From the NCBI RefSeq assembly GCF_037975245.1, contig NC_092578.1:19069321-19133320 (forward strand): 64,000 bases of DNA, in the 5' to 3' direction. The notes under the pieces were generated by a model, which did no database searches, was not told the DNA's origin, and saw only the letters and a list, made by a program, of their open reading frames with translations. The position numbers were made by a program, and so were the translations under genes. How positions within the stretch are numbered: position 1 is the first letter of the stretch; each line of letters begins with the position of its first letter. The DNA is from Apostichopus japonicus (taxonomy: Eukaryota; Echinodermata; Holothuroidea; Aspidochirotida; Stichopodidae). Positions 26,108-40,450 of this stretch are shown piece by piece.

Positions 26108-28139
26108 TAAAAGTGAATGACCATTGCAAGGCTAATCTGCCATTTACCTATACTCCATGTAACCTTGAAAATCAAGACACCTGGATGAATCTATCCTTGC
26201 AGGATAGGAAAGCTCTTTTTACCTGGAAATCTGGTCCAGTAAATACCAAAATGTGTGAATTAGATACAGATGGATGGAAAGGTGTTATATATCTCATTGA
26301 CAATTTTTCAAAGTTGAAAAAAAAAATTCCCTTTTACCTAGGATGCTGGTTACAAATTTGCATGTTCATCTGTGTTTATTCAGATTAATATAGCTTAAGC
26401 CTATATAGTAATATATTATGGTGGAAAAATAAGAGGATGATAAAAAAAAGGAATTTTTTATAAGTCAAGCAAGATTTGGTAAATTCATAAAGAACCAGGC
26501 ATAGATGCTGGAAGAAGAATGTGAAAGATACCTACCATACATGCAGTTACATCTTGCGTGGGAAAGGGGTAGTTGAGAGAGGTGGGGGGATAGAGGAGAA
26601 GGGGCTAGGGGATGGGAGAGGAGAGGGTTTAGTGATAAGATAGGATCTTTAGTAGTGCTTTAGTTGGATGAGTAAATGGGAAATAATTGTTAGCGGTTTT
26701 TTTTTTTTTACAGATTTGTGATCGTAGTCCTCCATAGCTTTGCTCTTAGAATTAACATCAGTTCATAGATTCTCCAAAGTTAACTTGTCTGAGTGTTTTG
26801 ACCAAATTACATTTGAAGTAACTAAAGATACTGAAGTTCAAAATCAAATAGAGAGGTCAATTCCTCTCATCCACATACCTAGCTTCATCCCAACACCACC
26901 CCCCATCTATGGACATACAAACATGACCCAAAAGTGTCAGGAAAAATGCCTCGTACGTATTTCTTCTCGATGACGACATCTAGCCGGTCGAGTATTCCAT
27001 TTCTTGACAAAATCAATAAATAGTCTTTAGGTTAAGACGATTAAACCTACTTGGAACGGTCAGCTGATCTCTTGTAAATCTTTCTTGACTATATTTAACT
27101 GTACTTCTCGTTCTTAACTTTCTCAAGTATCCCGAACAAATGGACACTACTCTGATGTCCTTACCAAGAAATCTTTCTACTTTTTGGGGCTTTTTTTTTT
27201 CCTTCCTTTTTTTGTCATTCTCGCATTTGTATACCAATCAGATCACAATACCTCCGAGAGATTAAGGTCCTCCAAACTCTTGTTAGCTCCCTAGTCTGCT
27301 TTTATCTAACTTTTGTTAACCTCCAAAATGCTCTCAGCTCTTCCTAGGATGTAGATTCTTCTTTAAGAAATAACCCCCCCTTCGGTCCATTATATATTTT
27401 TTTACTACTGGGCAGATTCTAACACTGACCTAAGGGCTTGAATGAACCTCCTTTTGCAAAAGATCCTCTCATCTACTGTAACAAAAAAAAAAAGAAAAAA
27501 AAAAAGAGTAAAAATCCACCTATTAATGATCGTGAAAGGGACAGGGAAAAAAAGGAAATATTTTCACCAAAAGGAAGATGATAGATCTTTTTTAAGGTTT
27601 CCAATAATTCATTTGGTGGGTAATCTGATTATGTGAAAGGGATGAGGAGGGCAAACTCCTGTTTGGCATTTCGTTTGGCTTTGTAAGGCCAAGATTACAA
27701 AGCCGCAGCGTGTTGCGCAAGAATGCTGACCAGCTGTGTCCCTATAATAGCCGGTACACTTTTGTGTGTATAACCGTTAGATTACATAATTTCACATCCT
27801 CTGGTTTCAATGGAGTCGTTCCGATCAGAATCGAAGAATATGTGCATTGTTGAACGTACGGTATAGTATCTTATGGTTAGCTGTTCAATTGCTCAAAATA
27901 TGGAAAGTATTCTTGTCTCTGCCATTTGTAAGTTTTTCCTTGAAAGTATGAAGAAAAAAACAGCAAATTGTCACTCAAACATGCAATTTGATTCAAATCT
28001 CTCTCCTTCCCCATCTCCTCTTTCCGATTTACAGCTCAATTGAATTGCATCTCTCCAGTATAACTGAATGTAAGTAAGGTTGAATGGAACCTTGAGAAGA
28101 GAAAGGTTTTTTTTTTCTTTTTGTTTTCCTGAAGGAGAA
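26108..28139. other. No gene seen
   Basis: The sequence just right of the 123-bp array stays open on + to 26388 (NLENQDTWMNLSLQD and LDTDGWKGVIYLID). It has no start of its own, since the frame begins inside the array, and no recognised family. The rest is AT-rich with A-runs at 27482-27510. Confidence 0.5.
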
Positions 28140-28405
28140 AACTGAGGGGTCACTCTTACCGACCTTGCAAAATTGTGAGGGGGGCTTCGGATTGCAAAGT
28201 TGGCAACGATTATAATGCGTATTGCGAAATCAATAATTACTATTATGGTTAGATTCGTCCAACACGGCAGCGTACAGAAAAGTTGTACTCAAAGCCAAAG
28301 CCAAAGTGAATTAATCAGGTCACGCATCAGGAGTCTATGCATGCTAAGTTCTTTGATACTGCCCTCATTATCTTTGGGGGGGGGGTGAATTTCATACTGT
28401 AATTT
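28140..28405 (+). repeat. Dispersed repeat, copy 2
   Basis: Second copy of the repeat at 5070-5335. The two differ by scattered substitutions and a three-base insertion here (near 28279). Both keep one frame open over about 190 bp, with related peptides (RFVQHGS and SQSELIRS). The homology ends close to a G-run at about 28375 and fades by 28405. Confidence 0.85.
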
Positions 28406-29747
28406 TGATTTGGCATTGAATGTCATTATAAAATTGTTTATAGTATCTTGTAGAAACTTTCTTTTGGAGAATTCTTTTGCAGAATTCTTTTATATATAGA
28501 GCTGTTGTTGTTTTTTTTTTTTGAAGGGGGGGCAGTCAATTGATGTGTTAAATGTAACATTGAAGGTATTTTATCTTTAAAGGAATACTATGTATTACCT
28601 TTAATGTTTTGTGTGAACTTAAAAGAGGGGGTATAACCCCCACCCCTTGATCCACCCACACCTGCTACCATAACATTGTGAATTTGTGATGATCAAAACT
28701 GATGCATAATCTCTTCAGTTTTATACCAATTTTAATTACCTTAATTAGTCAAAACTTCAATAATCATATGATCAAAGGTCACTGTTTATTTAATCTTACA
28801 CATTGGCAACCTTTAAAGCCACTGTTGGCTTTCTCGTCATGGATATGTCATCAATAAGGTGAAGATAATCTGAATTCTTTCATAGGAGGAAGAGAGAGAG
28901 ACAACGAGAGAAAAGTAAAAGAGTTGACTGTTTTAGTACAGGCTAATGACCTCCAGAGATGAAGGGGGGGGGGGTTATGGTTCCTAAAGGAACGTTTGGT
29001 ACATGACTATAGTGCCATCTTGAGGGAATTACTGGTTGCAGTGGATGTCATCGTGAAGATTCGTCCAAATTGGTTAAAATCATTCTTGGCAGGTTCATTA
29101 CCTGTGTTGAAATTTGTATGGCATGCATCTATGCTCTGATTCAATATCAATTGGCAACAATCGTTGAGAAGTACAGCCTTCTCGCTGACAGCCGAGTAGC
29201 TTTTCTCCCGTACCATTAAAAAAAAAGTAAGAAATATTAAAAAGATCATTGACCAGATTTTGTGGACGCTGAAAGTGCAATAACATTTTGAATCGGTGGT
29301 CTTGAATCCGTTTTTCTGGATCAGAACCAAAGGTTTATTATGTACATTTCAAATTTAAACATGTGTGTATAATATATAGGAAAGAAGCTGACAGGATCAC
29401 TCAGTGTCAAAGTTATTTAGACTCTGAAAAAGATTTGCACTTTTTTTCTTCAAAGTATAAGATTTTAAAGGTCTACAGTTCTGTACTGTAAGTAATGGTC
29501 ACTCTTGCGCAACGTTTAACAACTATTTGCATTGTCAACCTTTGTAGTTTTAACATTTTAAATCTTATTAATTATCTAATATTGATAAACTTTTAAATCT
29601 TAAGTATCTGCATCAGAATTATTCTGACCGTGCAAACTTTATAGAAACTGATAGGTCTTTTGGAAAATTTGTACAAATTTTGGGAGCTTGAAGAAAATTG
29701 CTAAAAGCCTTCAAAAGTACCCACCTGAGGCTCTGACTTTCCACTTT
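28406..29747. other. No gene seen
   Basis: Non-coding with a G-run at 28963. Minus-strand frames at 29007-29330 overlap in two frames and show no domain. Confidence 0.55.
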
Positions 29748-30135
29748 ATCCAAAGATAATGATGAGTGTCTGAAGATATTGATGAGTGTCCAAAGATATT
29801 GATGAATGCCCAAAGTTATTGATGAGTGTTCAAAGATATTGATGAGTGTACAAAGATATTCATGAGTGTCTAAAGATATTGATGAGTGTCTGAAGGTATT
29901 GATGAGTGTCCAAAGATATTGATGAGTGTCCAAAGATATTGATGAGTGCCCAAAGATATTGATGAGTGTCCAAAGATATTGATGAGTGTTCAAAGATATT
30001 CATGAGTGTACAAAGATATTCATGAGTGCCCAATGATATTGATAGTATCCAAAAATATTGATGAGTGTCCAATAATATTGATGAGTGTTCAAAGATATTG
30101 ATGAGTACCCACAGATATTGATGAGTGTCCAATTA
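29748..30135 (+). repeat. 20-bp minisatellite, about 19 copies
   Basis: The unit GATGAGTGTCCAAAGATATT is repeated head to tail with point changes and one single-base deletion near 30043. Because 20 is not a multiple of three, all three minus-strand frames cycle through the same 20-residue peptide (DTHQYLWTLINIF-type), which yields overlapping open frames. These are repeat artefacts and not proteins. Confidence 0.95.
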
Positions 30136-33100
30136 GAGAGTTACATCTTTCCGTGAAAAAATGCTACAAAGTGACCATTACTTGATATTCTAGCATTGTT
30201 AGGTTCAACTGTTCACTAAAGTGTTAGGCATTCTACAGTCTTACATAGCAAACCTTCTCTACATTGAAAAAAAGATACATTAAAGTTTAAGATTAAGTGG
30301 GATTAAATGTGGGCATCCATGTATAGGGCCTACTACAAAGAAATTGGAAGTTCCAATGTAACTGCCATTCTCACAAAATGGCCTCTACACTTTCTACAGT
30401 AACATGCAATATATATCAAATCACAATGTTGTACGTCATGTGCATTCTTACATCTACAAATGCAGAAATTCTGCCATATCAGTTGAAATTTGGCAATCTT
30501 ACTTTAAAATACTTTTGGAATATTCACCCAGGTATTTTTTTTTGGGGAAAAAAAGGTTTGAGAAAGAATTATGTATTTGGAGACCTTTGGTTTAGACATA
30601 TTTGTTATAAATGGAATTATACACATACCTAATATTTGTGTGACCAATTTTGTATGTTCTAGCAGAATTTTTTTTTTTTTTTTGGTAGGCATGACATTAC
30701 CTATCATTTGAACTGAATAGTGATGCAGGTTATCCTTTCATCAGGTTAACCATACTTTGTTCCCAGGGTAGTATATTTACATACCCTGGATACACTTGTC
30801 CAGCAGCTGTGTACATAATTACACAGTACATGTCATTACAGTGCACAAGGTTTTCGTTTTTGTTTTATGTGGTAATCAGTAATAGCAATTATTTCAGATT
30901 CTGTTTTTAGTTGCTTTTTCGTAGCAGGATGCCCCTAGTCAGGATAATTAGCTACTGTTGCGTGGTCTCTTTGTTAAATATGGTTAAGTAGTCGCAACAA
31001 CGGGAAAAGAGAAAACCAGTCCGCTTGAATGTCACTCGGATGCTTGTTCGCAAGTTGTTCTGAAAAGTAAGATAATTATTTTTTATTTTGAAAAAGTGAG
31101 GATTAAATTCAAATTTCGATTATCATGTAAAGGAGCTCTTTGAGGCGATTTGAATCAATGTTTGTAATAGAATTTTTCATTGATATATTGATTATTTATT
31201 CCAAATTTAATTATTTATTTATTAATTAACTTTATTGATTAGTGAAATTTCATCTCCAAAAATGTATGCATAAAATGTTGAATTTTGACTTCTAACTGTC
31301 TTTCTTTAGAAGGATGTTAGTTATATGTCATGTTTGAAGAATACTCTGTAGGTAGGGTAAAATTGTCATTGAGGTGTTAAAAGAGCTGCATTTGATCCAC
31401 CAAAATTTCCATTGGCCCTAAAACAACCTCTCCCCTCCCCCTCTGTTGTTTTATTTTGACGTAGCTGTATGTATAGCTGAATATTAATGCATTTGCAATT
31501 GCCACAAAGTTTATACACAAAATGTTACATCATCATAAAGTTATATTGAAAGCATTTGCAAGACTGTGTAAAGGTAAACCATACAGAATAATGTATACCT
31601 ATAGAATCTATTATTATTATTAGCTTGGATGACTTTAGTAAATCATCAGTATGTTTCCCCCAACCCCTCCCCCAACCCCCCCAACCCCCACCTCCCCCTC
31701 CCAAAATCGGAACGATTTATGGCTGTAACCATAGAAAGAAGTCTTGTATGTAAACATCTAAAATATTGCATTTAGCACCTACGAGGTATCGTCAAACTTG
31801 TAAGCAATGATATGAAATGGAAACTGATAGAAGCTGACCAAAGCAGTATGATCGACCAGAGTTTAAAGCCATTAAAACAGATATTTAACACCGAAATTAA
31901 CGATGCCGTACATTTTTTAACCCACAAGAATAGCTTTGGAATATATAATAATGTCAGCATCTTCCACCGTGTGACCCAGAGCTGAGCTGTGACTTCTTAA
32001 GCTTTGAGAGGTGATGCCAGCGCATACTTTATGGATACCATTTGTCACCTTTTCCATTGCTTGCTTGCTTTTTTGAAGGTGAGCCTTTTGAAAATGGGTC
32101 ATAGAGGTTGATTTAAGTGTCGGTAGAATTAATTTTAAATAGCTTCTCGACTCTTTGACATCTCTGGGAAAAAAGAAATAATAATAATAATACCCCTGTT
32201 TGCTGCTTTAACGATGATTTGAAATTCAATTGCCTGTAACTGATTCCCCAGGTGCTATCCAGATTCTTGTATCTTAACACATGAGTGATTATCTTAGTTC
32301 CTACCCTGGTTATTCCAGGTACTTTTGCCTGAATTTCTCTCTTGCCAGAAGTCTTCATTCCCACCACGACAGACCTTAGTATCAGCTGCCTCCACTATCT
32401 TTATTTTTAACCATTTGATTTGATTTCAGAAAATGAACCTGCCGAGTTCTAAATTCCTGTTTTAATATCACCTTGAGCATTCAAGCTCATGAAACAGGTA
32501 TCACTCATATGTTGTGTCAGAATTTAGATATAGTAAAAAATATCTACACAGATTGATATAAATGCAGTTCTTTTTTCTTCTTTTCTTTTTTTTCCTTTTT
32601 TTTGGGGGTGGGGCGGGGGGGGGATATTTTCAGTAATCACAGCCTTATGAATTAGTGTTTCCTGCTATTTGGCAATAGGTTTAATAAAACAGAGTAACCT
32701 GTAGCTTGAAGTGAAGACGTGTTTGCTCGTGATCTGAAAACTTAATCAGAATGATGTTGCAAGACACAAGACTTTATGAGACAGATAAAAGAAAGATGAA
32801 AGTTTACATAACTGCATTTCTTCAGCTATCTGACAATGCAGTGACTTGCACAGAGTTTCAAAGATGGGGGTGGGGTGGGGGTGGGGAGGATGACAGGGGA
32901 AGATTCCCTCAATTCTCCTGACTAATAGAGGTAGGGATGATATGAATGGCCATCCTGAGCACAGAGGAATTGTCTAACTCATCCCCTACTGAAAATATTG
33001 ATGATTGCGGTGATTGGGCCATGGCCTCCTGGTCATCATATCTTTAAAAATACATCTACCCTAACTATAATTTCTGAAAAATCTTATAAGTAGAATTGTC

Positions 33101-36100
33101 CCACCCTCCCCTCCCTAGTTATTCTGTTATTTTCTTGCATGTCACCAAGGTAGCGAGTCACTTTCATGTCAAGGTTGAATTGAATTAATATTACAAGTCA
33201 GAGCCACAGAAATAAATCATGCATTGCCTCCCTCTGTGGGGAGAAACTGAACAACTTCTGTGACTGCTGAAATGAATAATTTACTTCGCTCATCGCTTAC
33301 CTGTCTCCCCACAACCTTAGCACCCTCTTTTCTACCGTGCCTAGTATGTCCTGGTAACCTTTTAACACTGTGCCCTATATGAACTACGATTGATCAAGGA
33401 ACAACACCAAATTCATATGTATGGTATGTCACAGTAAGGATTGACAGCTGGTGAGGTACCAAAATGTAGCTTTTGTATTTGGTTACCCAGGTGTTCCATA
33501 TACCACCATATATAAACACATGACATATCATCAATAAGAGAGAATGTGGGTTAAGATTCCCCTGCGACCCTCGCCGTTGTCCTGGTGATTTTCATGTTTC
33601 TTATACTTAAAGGAGGATACAGTGTTGTGTAAAACTGACTTAATTTTCTTCAAAGTTAACCACCAAATCCGCTGTTTTCTCACCGTCTGGCAAAATGCCC
33701 ATGAAAAACTGTTATTGCCATGGTGACGAGGAAACAACAAAAATCATCTAGAAGGGTGTGAATAAACGTTTAACGTAAATTGTCATTAACCTGCGGACAT
33801 GATGCTTAATATTCACGTATTCGTGTAGGTTCCTCCCTCCGCTTCAGATGTGTAACATTGCAGAAGGTCAGGAGGGTCGAAACAGACAGGTGGAATTACA
33901 TTGTGTCCTAACTGTTATGAGCTTGTATTGTGAGGTCACTTACACCGAGTCGAACATTGTACTATTTCAGGCATATGAAAATTAGCTATTGCCTGGTTAA
34001 CAATTGTTTTTTTTCATTAGTGCCAGTTCGTTAACCATTTTCTGTCAAAGTTTCTGGAATGATGAGGTGGATGAAAAGATTAATTTTCGTGTATCTGTAT
34101 CGTATCTGTGTCGTTTCATATCTTTTGAGGCAACTCTATGAATTTGGTTCCAATGATATGCCACACTATTTGCCGGTTTAAAAATCCCATTGGAAGCTTT
34201 TATCATTTAAATGAGTTACAAATGGAAGTATAATCTATAGTTTATATGATGGAGATCATCCAGGAGTTGTTCATCAGAAAGATCATACTTAAGCTGATTT
34301 GGGTTGATGTCTCCTTTTTAACAAAACAAGAAGATTGTGCAATGTTTTACTATAATAAAAAACTTATTATTCCACCTTGGTATTTAGTAATATTATCATA
34401 AAGATTATCATGTTGATTGTATTCTCATAAAGGTTTCTCATAATTTTAAACAAAAGACATTAATTGACTTTTCCTTGATCAAAATTAAGTTGGTAACTTC
34501 CACAGATTCAGTCTTACCATTGTTAGATCAACACATTGTTATTTCCACATCAGCAGCAGATGTATTAAATTAATGACCCTACAAGTACTGGCCTATTTCG
34601 TAGTCACACCCCACCCTCAACTAATAAGAGAATTTCAATTTCTAACTCTATTCTTTCGCTGATTTTCTTTTCTTGTTTTTTTCTTCAAACTGGATCAGCG
34701 TATTAAAAGCATAATATGTATGGACAATTCTGAGAACGTTATATTCAAAGCCAAACTGAGGTATCAGTTTGCATTTACATCCAAGAAAAGCAGCTTTAAT
34801 GATGAAACTTGTCCTGCTGAACTTATATTTGGCTTCCCTCACGCATCAGATTTAAACGTAGCCCCATTTCTCTATAATTTCTGTGTCACCAACATTCCTG
34901 TTCATCTTCTTGTCAGAGGCTTTGAACTGTCACATTATTATACCTCCAGGCACTGAGCTTCTGAGATGACAAGAGCTAGTCCTATATATAAACTCACAAC
35001 CACGAAATGATTCTTAATGGAGAAAGGTTGAATAATATGTCCCATATAGTTTTAGGTCACCTGACAGGTTTTCCCCTGTTTCACCTCTACATGCAGTCTT
35101 GATTTTACTCTGGCTGAACTAAATTTAGATACAATCTTACAAGGAAATTAAACTTGATCAAAAATCTTGAGAAGTTTGTAAAATGAAAGTTTTAACCCTG
35201 TTTCGTCCTCCCGTGACCTCTAGAGTGTAGCTCAGCTTACACCCCCAAGGTACACCCGCTCGGTTACCTATGGCATAGCCCTTACTGTCACCTTCTTAAC
35301 CAGGGCTCTGTTGCCTTAAATTCTTCATCAATAATGGCAGGCAAATCTGTCCAAAACTTCATGTCTATGATTGTATAGCTGAAAAATGTCAAGAGAGAAT
35401 TTTTAAAAAAGAACAGAAAAAAAAAAATGCTTTTTTTAATATATGTGTAATATGATTATCTTGAGAATGGTAGATATCTCTCAACGTGAGTCTAGATTTA
35501 AAAAGGTTGGACAGGCTTTGCCCATAAAATAAGGCTATTGGACACTCTTGTTTCAGCCCTTGGACAAGTTTTATATGATTATACCTTTCCTTCTGGGTAG
35601 GTTTTTTTCTTTTTCTTTCTTTTTTTCCTCTCCCCTCCAAGGTATATATTTTTTGTTCTTCAAATCTAGGGAGCTGGAACGTGATGTGGTTTGAATCACA
35701 TCTGCATTGTTCTTTCCGTGGAGGGTGGTTACAACTAAACATTGGGTTAGTACTTCTGGCAGTTTTAGTGGTAGAATCTGTGGTTGTCAACTTACCATTA
35801 GATACCTGGCAGACCGTATTGATTTACAATAGAGCTCAACGCTCAGTGTGAAAAGTATTCTATAAAGAGATAAACCCCTTAAACAGAAGAGTTTGAGATC
35901 TCTCGTTTTGTTGTCATTTCAAATTGTCATGAAAGAGAGATTATCTGAAAGATTCGGTCATGGAACCTATTGGGTCATTTTGGTTAACAGATTGTCTCTA
36001 CAAAAACATGATTTTGCGGAAACTCGTTATTGTTCCTTTCAAAGAGGACTTCAGCGCATTCGCTTGATGGCAGAAATAACCCAATTCTGAGGACGTTACC

Positions 36101-36404
36101 CATCACAGGTGAATGTCTGGAGTTGATCTTTGCCTGAAAATTTAAGTCGGGGAACAGAAATTTGCAGAAACTGAACTACTCAAAGAACTGCCGAATTGTT
36201 TTAACAATTATTACTCACTATTATTCATCCAGCCAATCAACAGGTTGGCTATATGCATCCCTTGAAACCACTATTAAAACTTACATTTTGGAAATGGAAA
36301 GATTTATGTCTAAAAACATATGTATCCACGCATGCAAAGAACAGAGAAAAATAGAAGGATGGAGGAATTTGAGGAGGTTGATGGGGTACAGGTGAACGAG
36401 ACAA

Positions 36405-36551
36405 GGGTGAGGGGAGTTCAAGGGGCAGAGATGAGGGGAGGGGAGTTCAATGGACAGAGATGAGTGGGAAGGGAGTTCAAGGGGCAGAGATGAGTGGTAG
36501 GGGACTTCAATGAACAGAGATGAGGGGGAAGGGGGGTTCAAGGGGCAGGGG
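36405..36551 (+). repeat. 30-bp purine-rich minisatellite
   Basis: Five copies of a ~30-bp unit built on GAGTTCAAGGGGCAGAGATG, at 29-31-bp spacing (TTCA anchors at 36417, 36446, 36476, 36506, 36537). Minus-strand open frames here (ELPSHSSL-type repeats) are artefacts. Confidence 0.9.
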
Positions 36552-38846
36552 GAAGTGTTGTCATGCAAGGTTGAATACATTTTGGCTGTCACATCTTGTC
36601 TATGATTTTTGATATTTGATGATGAATCAGAAGCCCTTTGAGAAGGTTTTGATAAGTTTTCAAAGACAATTGATACTTATATCGAATGCATGTGACATGT
36701 AAAGCTCACAATATCTCACCGACTTGTCGATTTCTTTTCAAATATTGGAACAAAAATGGTAAAATTGTTAGTTTCTTTTTTATAGCAAATTTGCTATTTA
36801 CATATAAATATTACTGAAAAGTGTCCCGGTGATCACAAAATGTTGAGAATCAAATCATTTTTGTTAATCAGCTGTCGATCAACCCTCACCTGGTGAGAAA
36901 AAACAGTTATATCCTGAAGGGTATCTCAGTATTTATCAATTCTTCAAGTGATACCAAATAACTTAAAATTGGTTATAATTGCAGACAAAATGCAAAAAAA
37001 GTATCTATGTTTTCAGGTAAATTTGTGAGTGAGGCATCCATCAGTCAGCCAGCCACCAGAAAATGTCAGATTGTTTTTCAGACTTCAAACATTTATTGTC
37101 AATCTTGATTCAGAAATGACAACCAGAATTAACCTGAAGAGAGGTACATTCATTGTAAATTTTGACATGTATCATTATTTGTTTAATTTAATTTTTGTGT
37201 GGAATTTTCAATAAATTTTAACTTATATTTAAATCATTAATCAATTAATTTCTTTCAAATTATCATGACATGAAAAGAGAAAATCGTCATAATGACAATG
37301 ATGATGATGTCAACTGTCGATACAACATGTATTACATTATTCTATCATGTGACAAATGTATCCCAACAAAACGCTTTGTCAATTTGTGGATTCCTGACGC
37401 CTCGGCGTGTCAAGTGATGTTTCTTGTCTTTTAACGTTTGCCCGCTGTCAGGCTGTTACCACCTCCTGTAACGGCTTAACAAGTTCCCTGACAGGTGCTG
37501 TTAAACCGAAGGTATAAAGTATCCTTAGCAGCTCCTACATTCCACCACAGCAGCGATTTAATCCAAACCTTTAAAACGTCAATCAAAGACTGATGTTAGA
37601 TTGATTGGTTCCAATTCTCCTCCTACACATGCAGCCAGTCACAAGGAAAAAAATTAGATTCTATATTGTATGTTTTTCTCTTTTCAATATTTTTGGTCTT
37701 GGGAGTTGCTGATTTTCAATTGATTTATGGAAAAGAACTTTTTCAACCTTTTTTCCAGTCCTGATAGAAGCTTAGAGTAGATGTCAGAAAGTTTACTTAA
37801 TTCAAATCCAAATTTTGAAGAATACTTGGTATCATCCTTTTATTAACTTTAGGGTATTAGCCTAATAGCATGGATGTAGTGGATTGGGATGGGAGTGGTA
37901 TGAATATCAGCTAGACAACAGTTCTCATTGGAACACTTTGCAACCTTTTGGGTAAAAGAGGAGGGGGTTGAGGGACACATAATCCGATTATGTATGTAAC
38001 ATCCCACTAATACAAAAAATATGTAAAATTCTGATATGAATAACTGACACCCAAAATGTACAAATTGACGCTGTATTCTGTGTTGAATTTTTCACAGTCT
38101 GCTTATTCCAAACAAAACTGTTCTAGAGAATGATTGGATACCTAAGAAAGTTACATAACCTGTTACTTTTACCCTTCCAAACTAGAAGCAGATATTCGTA
38201 AAATCAAGACACAAGTAAAACTTCAAAAGGTTTACAGATGAAGCAGTAAGAAATTACCTAAAATTCCTCAGATACTAATTTTTCTTGTATTGCATTATAC
38301 AGTCACTATAATTCTCTAACCAGAAACAGCTAAAAGTGTTTTGGGACAAAAATGTTTTATGCTTTGTCCACAATTAAGAATGCAGGTGGGATCTGATATT
38401 AAACACAAGGGTGATCAATTTTGTAGTGTGAACGTTCGCAAACTCAGGATCGAACTCCACAATCCTGCTCTCCCTATCGGCTGGGATCCTGACAGGGTAA
38501 GTCAAGCTTGTGAATGCTCAAGGACCAATGGACCAGCGCTCTCTGGTTAACCCCCCGCCTCAGTTCTGCATGAACACAGATCAGCATCATTATGAAGGTG
38601 GGGTCCCTGTAGTACTGTAACTAGCTAATTGATTTGTACACCGTCATCAACGTTTTCTTGCTTTCCGCTCGATAGATATGTGATTATTTGTGACAAACTT
38701 GACAAAAGCTTAGATATTATTATAAGTTTTGTCTAACGATATATGAGAGCTATCTGCACGACTGAAAGTATCTCTTGTACAGATATGCTGTCAAGGTAGA
38801 ATCAAAAGCATTTTGTAAACTTATACATTGGATGGCCTCCATTTCT

Positions 38847-39182
38847 TTAAAGTTTGCCCCCAAGGCTCTCGGAAACTTTACACTGTTCGTTCATTCTTTG
38901 ATAAAATAGGGAACTAAACTTAAGTTGGCCTCTTCTCTGAAGGGGTCTAGCTGGTGGGTAAGGTTTGGATGCAATTGACACTCTCGTTCGGGGATCTGAG
39001 TGTGGATCTGCTAAACTGTCAGGAAGTGAGAAGAAGCTATCGTCGGAATTGAGAAGCCACTCGAAATGCAATGGAACACCTGCGCATTGCGGGACCTTCC
39101 TGGAATCCAGACTGGGATTGAGTACTACAAAGGTGATATAAGGATGCCTCAATACGTTACAATGACCGTTTGCCTCAATCAT
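38847..39182 (-). other. Open frame of 111 codons, possible exon
   Basis: A less AT-rich block than its neighbours. On the minus strand a plausible acceptor (ATATCACCTTTGTAG, at about 39128-39142) precedes a frame reading LNPSLDSRKVPQ to SDDSFFSLPDSLADP and SKPYPPARPL, stopping at 38847. The Ser/Pro-rich composition resembles a disordered protein tail. No family recognised, and no partner exon found nearby. Confidence 0.18.
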
Positions 39183-40368
39183 GAATAGATCAGATTACAT
39201 GGAGTCAGACACAAGTGACTTTATTCTCTTCCTTCTGCTCTCGACTGTTGTAGCAGTAACTTCAAATCTATCTGATAATTCAGGGTCTGATATACAGCCA
39301 CTTGAGAAACTTAACAAATTTACTTCATCAGAGGTAAAAATGATCGAAAAAAAGGACCATCATTAATTTAGCACTTTATGGTCTTTATAGGAGAGAGTGG
39401 TCCAGTGGCTTATTAGTCTTATATCTTTCTTAGCAGCAAAAGGTAGGAATGGGTTGAGTCAGTGACGGAATGTAAAGCAAGATTCAGATTGCATTTAATG
39501 CATGTAGAATGCTAACATGTTATCACGCTATGTCCTATGCAGCAATATCTTTAAGAAGATTTGGCCTTGGTATTTGTTTGATGTTTATGTGTTACAGTAA
39601 GCAAGAGATTTATAGAATAGGAAAGATAAGGCAGGGAGGGGATTCCCTCTTGGTAAATGTTTCAGGCGAAAGATCAGGTCTGTGGATCGCCTGTAAATTT
39701 TTGTCCTCATAATTTGTTTGTACGCACAACTCTAATTAACAAATCGAAGGGTTGGTATACACCCTGAGGACATATGTTCTCTGTTTGTATTCAACCACCT
39801 CCTTTGTAAACATAATTGACAGAAAGACAGGAGAATTCTTGTGACAAGATAGGTCGAGAAGGGCAAGAATAGACTTGAGTTACCATAGATATACTCGATG
39901 GAAGACTTTCAAAGGTTAATAATTCCTTGATTATAGTTCCCATTGTCCTTTCCATCCCTTCCCTAACCTTCCTCTCTAATCCCTTCCCTAACCCACTCCC
40001 ACTCCCTTCCTCACTCCCACTCACACCTCTTCACTCCCACCCCTCCCACTCCCACCCCTTGCCTCAGTTCTCATGGAACTCACATCAGAGATGTCCGTAA
40101 CGGAATCAGAAGACGTCATTTTTCTTACAGACGAGTCAAGAGCTGTATGTCTTCTTTCAGTATTAACTAAAAAAGTCTAAACGTCACGTTTGGCAATGAA
40201 GTCATGTAGTGCTATCTGTAAGAGTGGGATGTGAGCCATTACGCATGACGACGTAGGCCTTTATGGAAGAAATTCAAAATGACTTGGGTGTTGGGGGAGG
40301 GGGGGTGAAAGACAAAAGTTTGAGAAACATGATGTGTGAAGAAGAGAGGAAGTGGGAAGGAAGAAGAG

Positions 40369-40450
40369 TGGGAGAAAGGAGGTGGGTGTGATGGGAGAAA
40401 GGAGGTGGGTATGATGGGTGCGATGGGAGAAAGGAGGTGGAATGGGGGCT
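40369..40450 (+). repeat. 23-bp purine-rich minisatellite
   Basis: GGGAGAAAGGAGGTGG occurs three times, at 40370, 40393 and 40425; the last interval is longer by a nine-base internal duplication (GATGGGTGC). Confidence 0.8.

Noticed and set aside
29619-30132. Repetitive DTHQYLWTLINIF-type proteins on the minus strand
   Set aside because: Product of the 20-bp minisatellite in successive frames; no start, splice or domain evidence.
38430-38480. tRNA-like B box on the minus strand (GAGTTCGATCCTG)
   Set aside because: No matching A box at a sensible distance and no cloverleaf.
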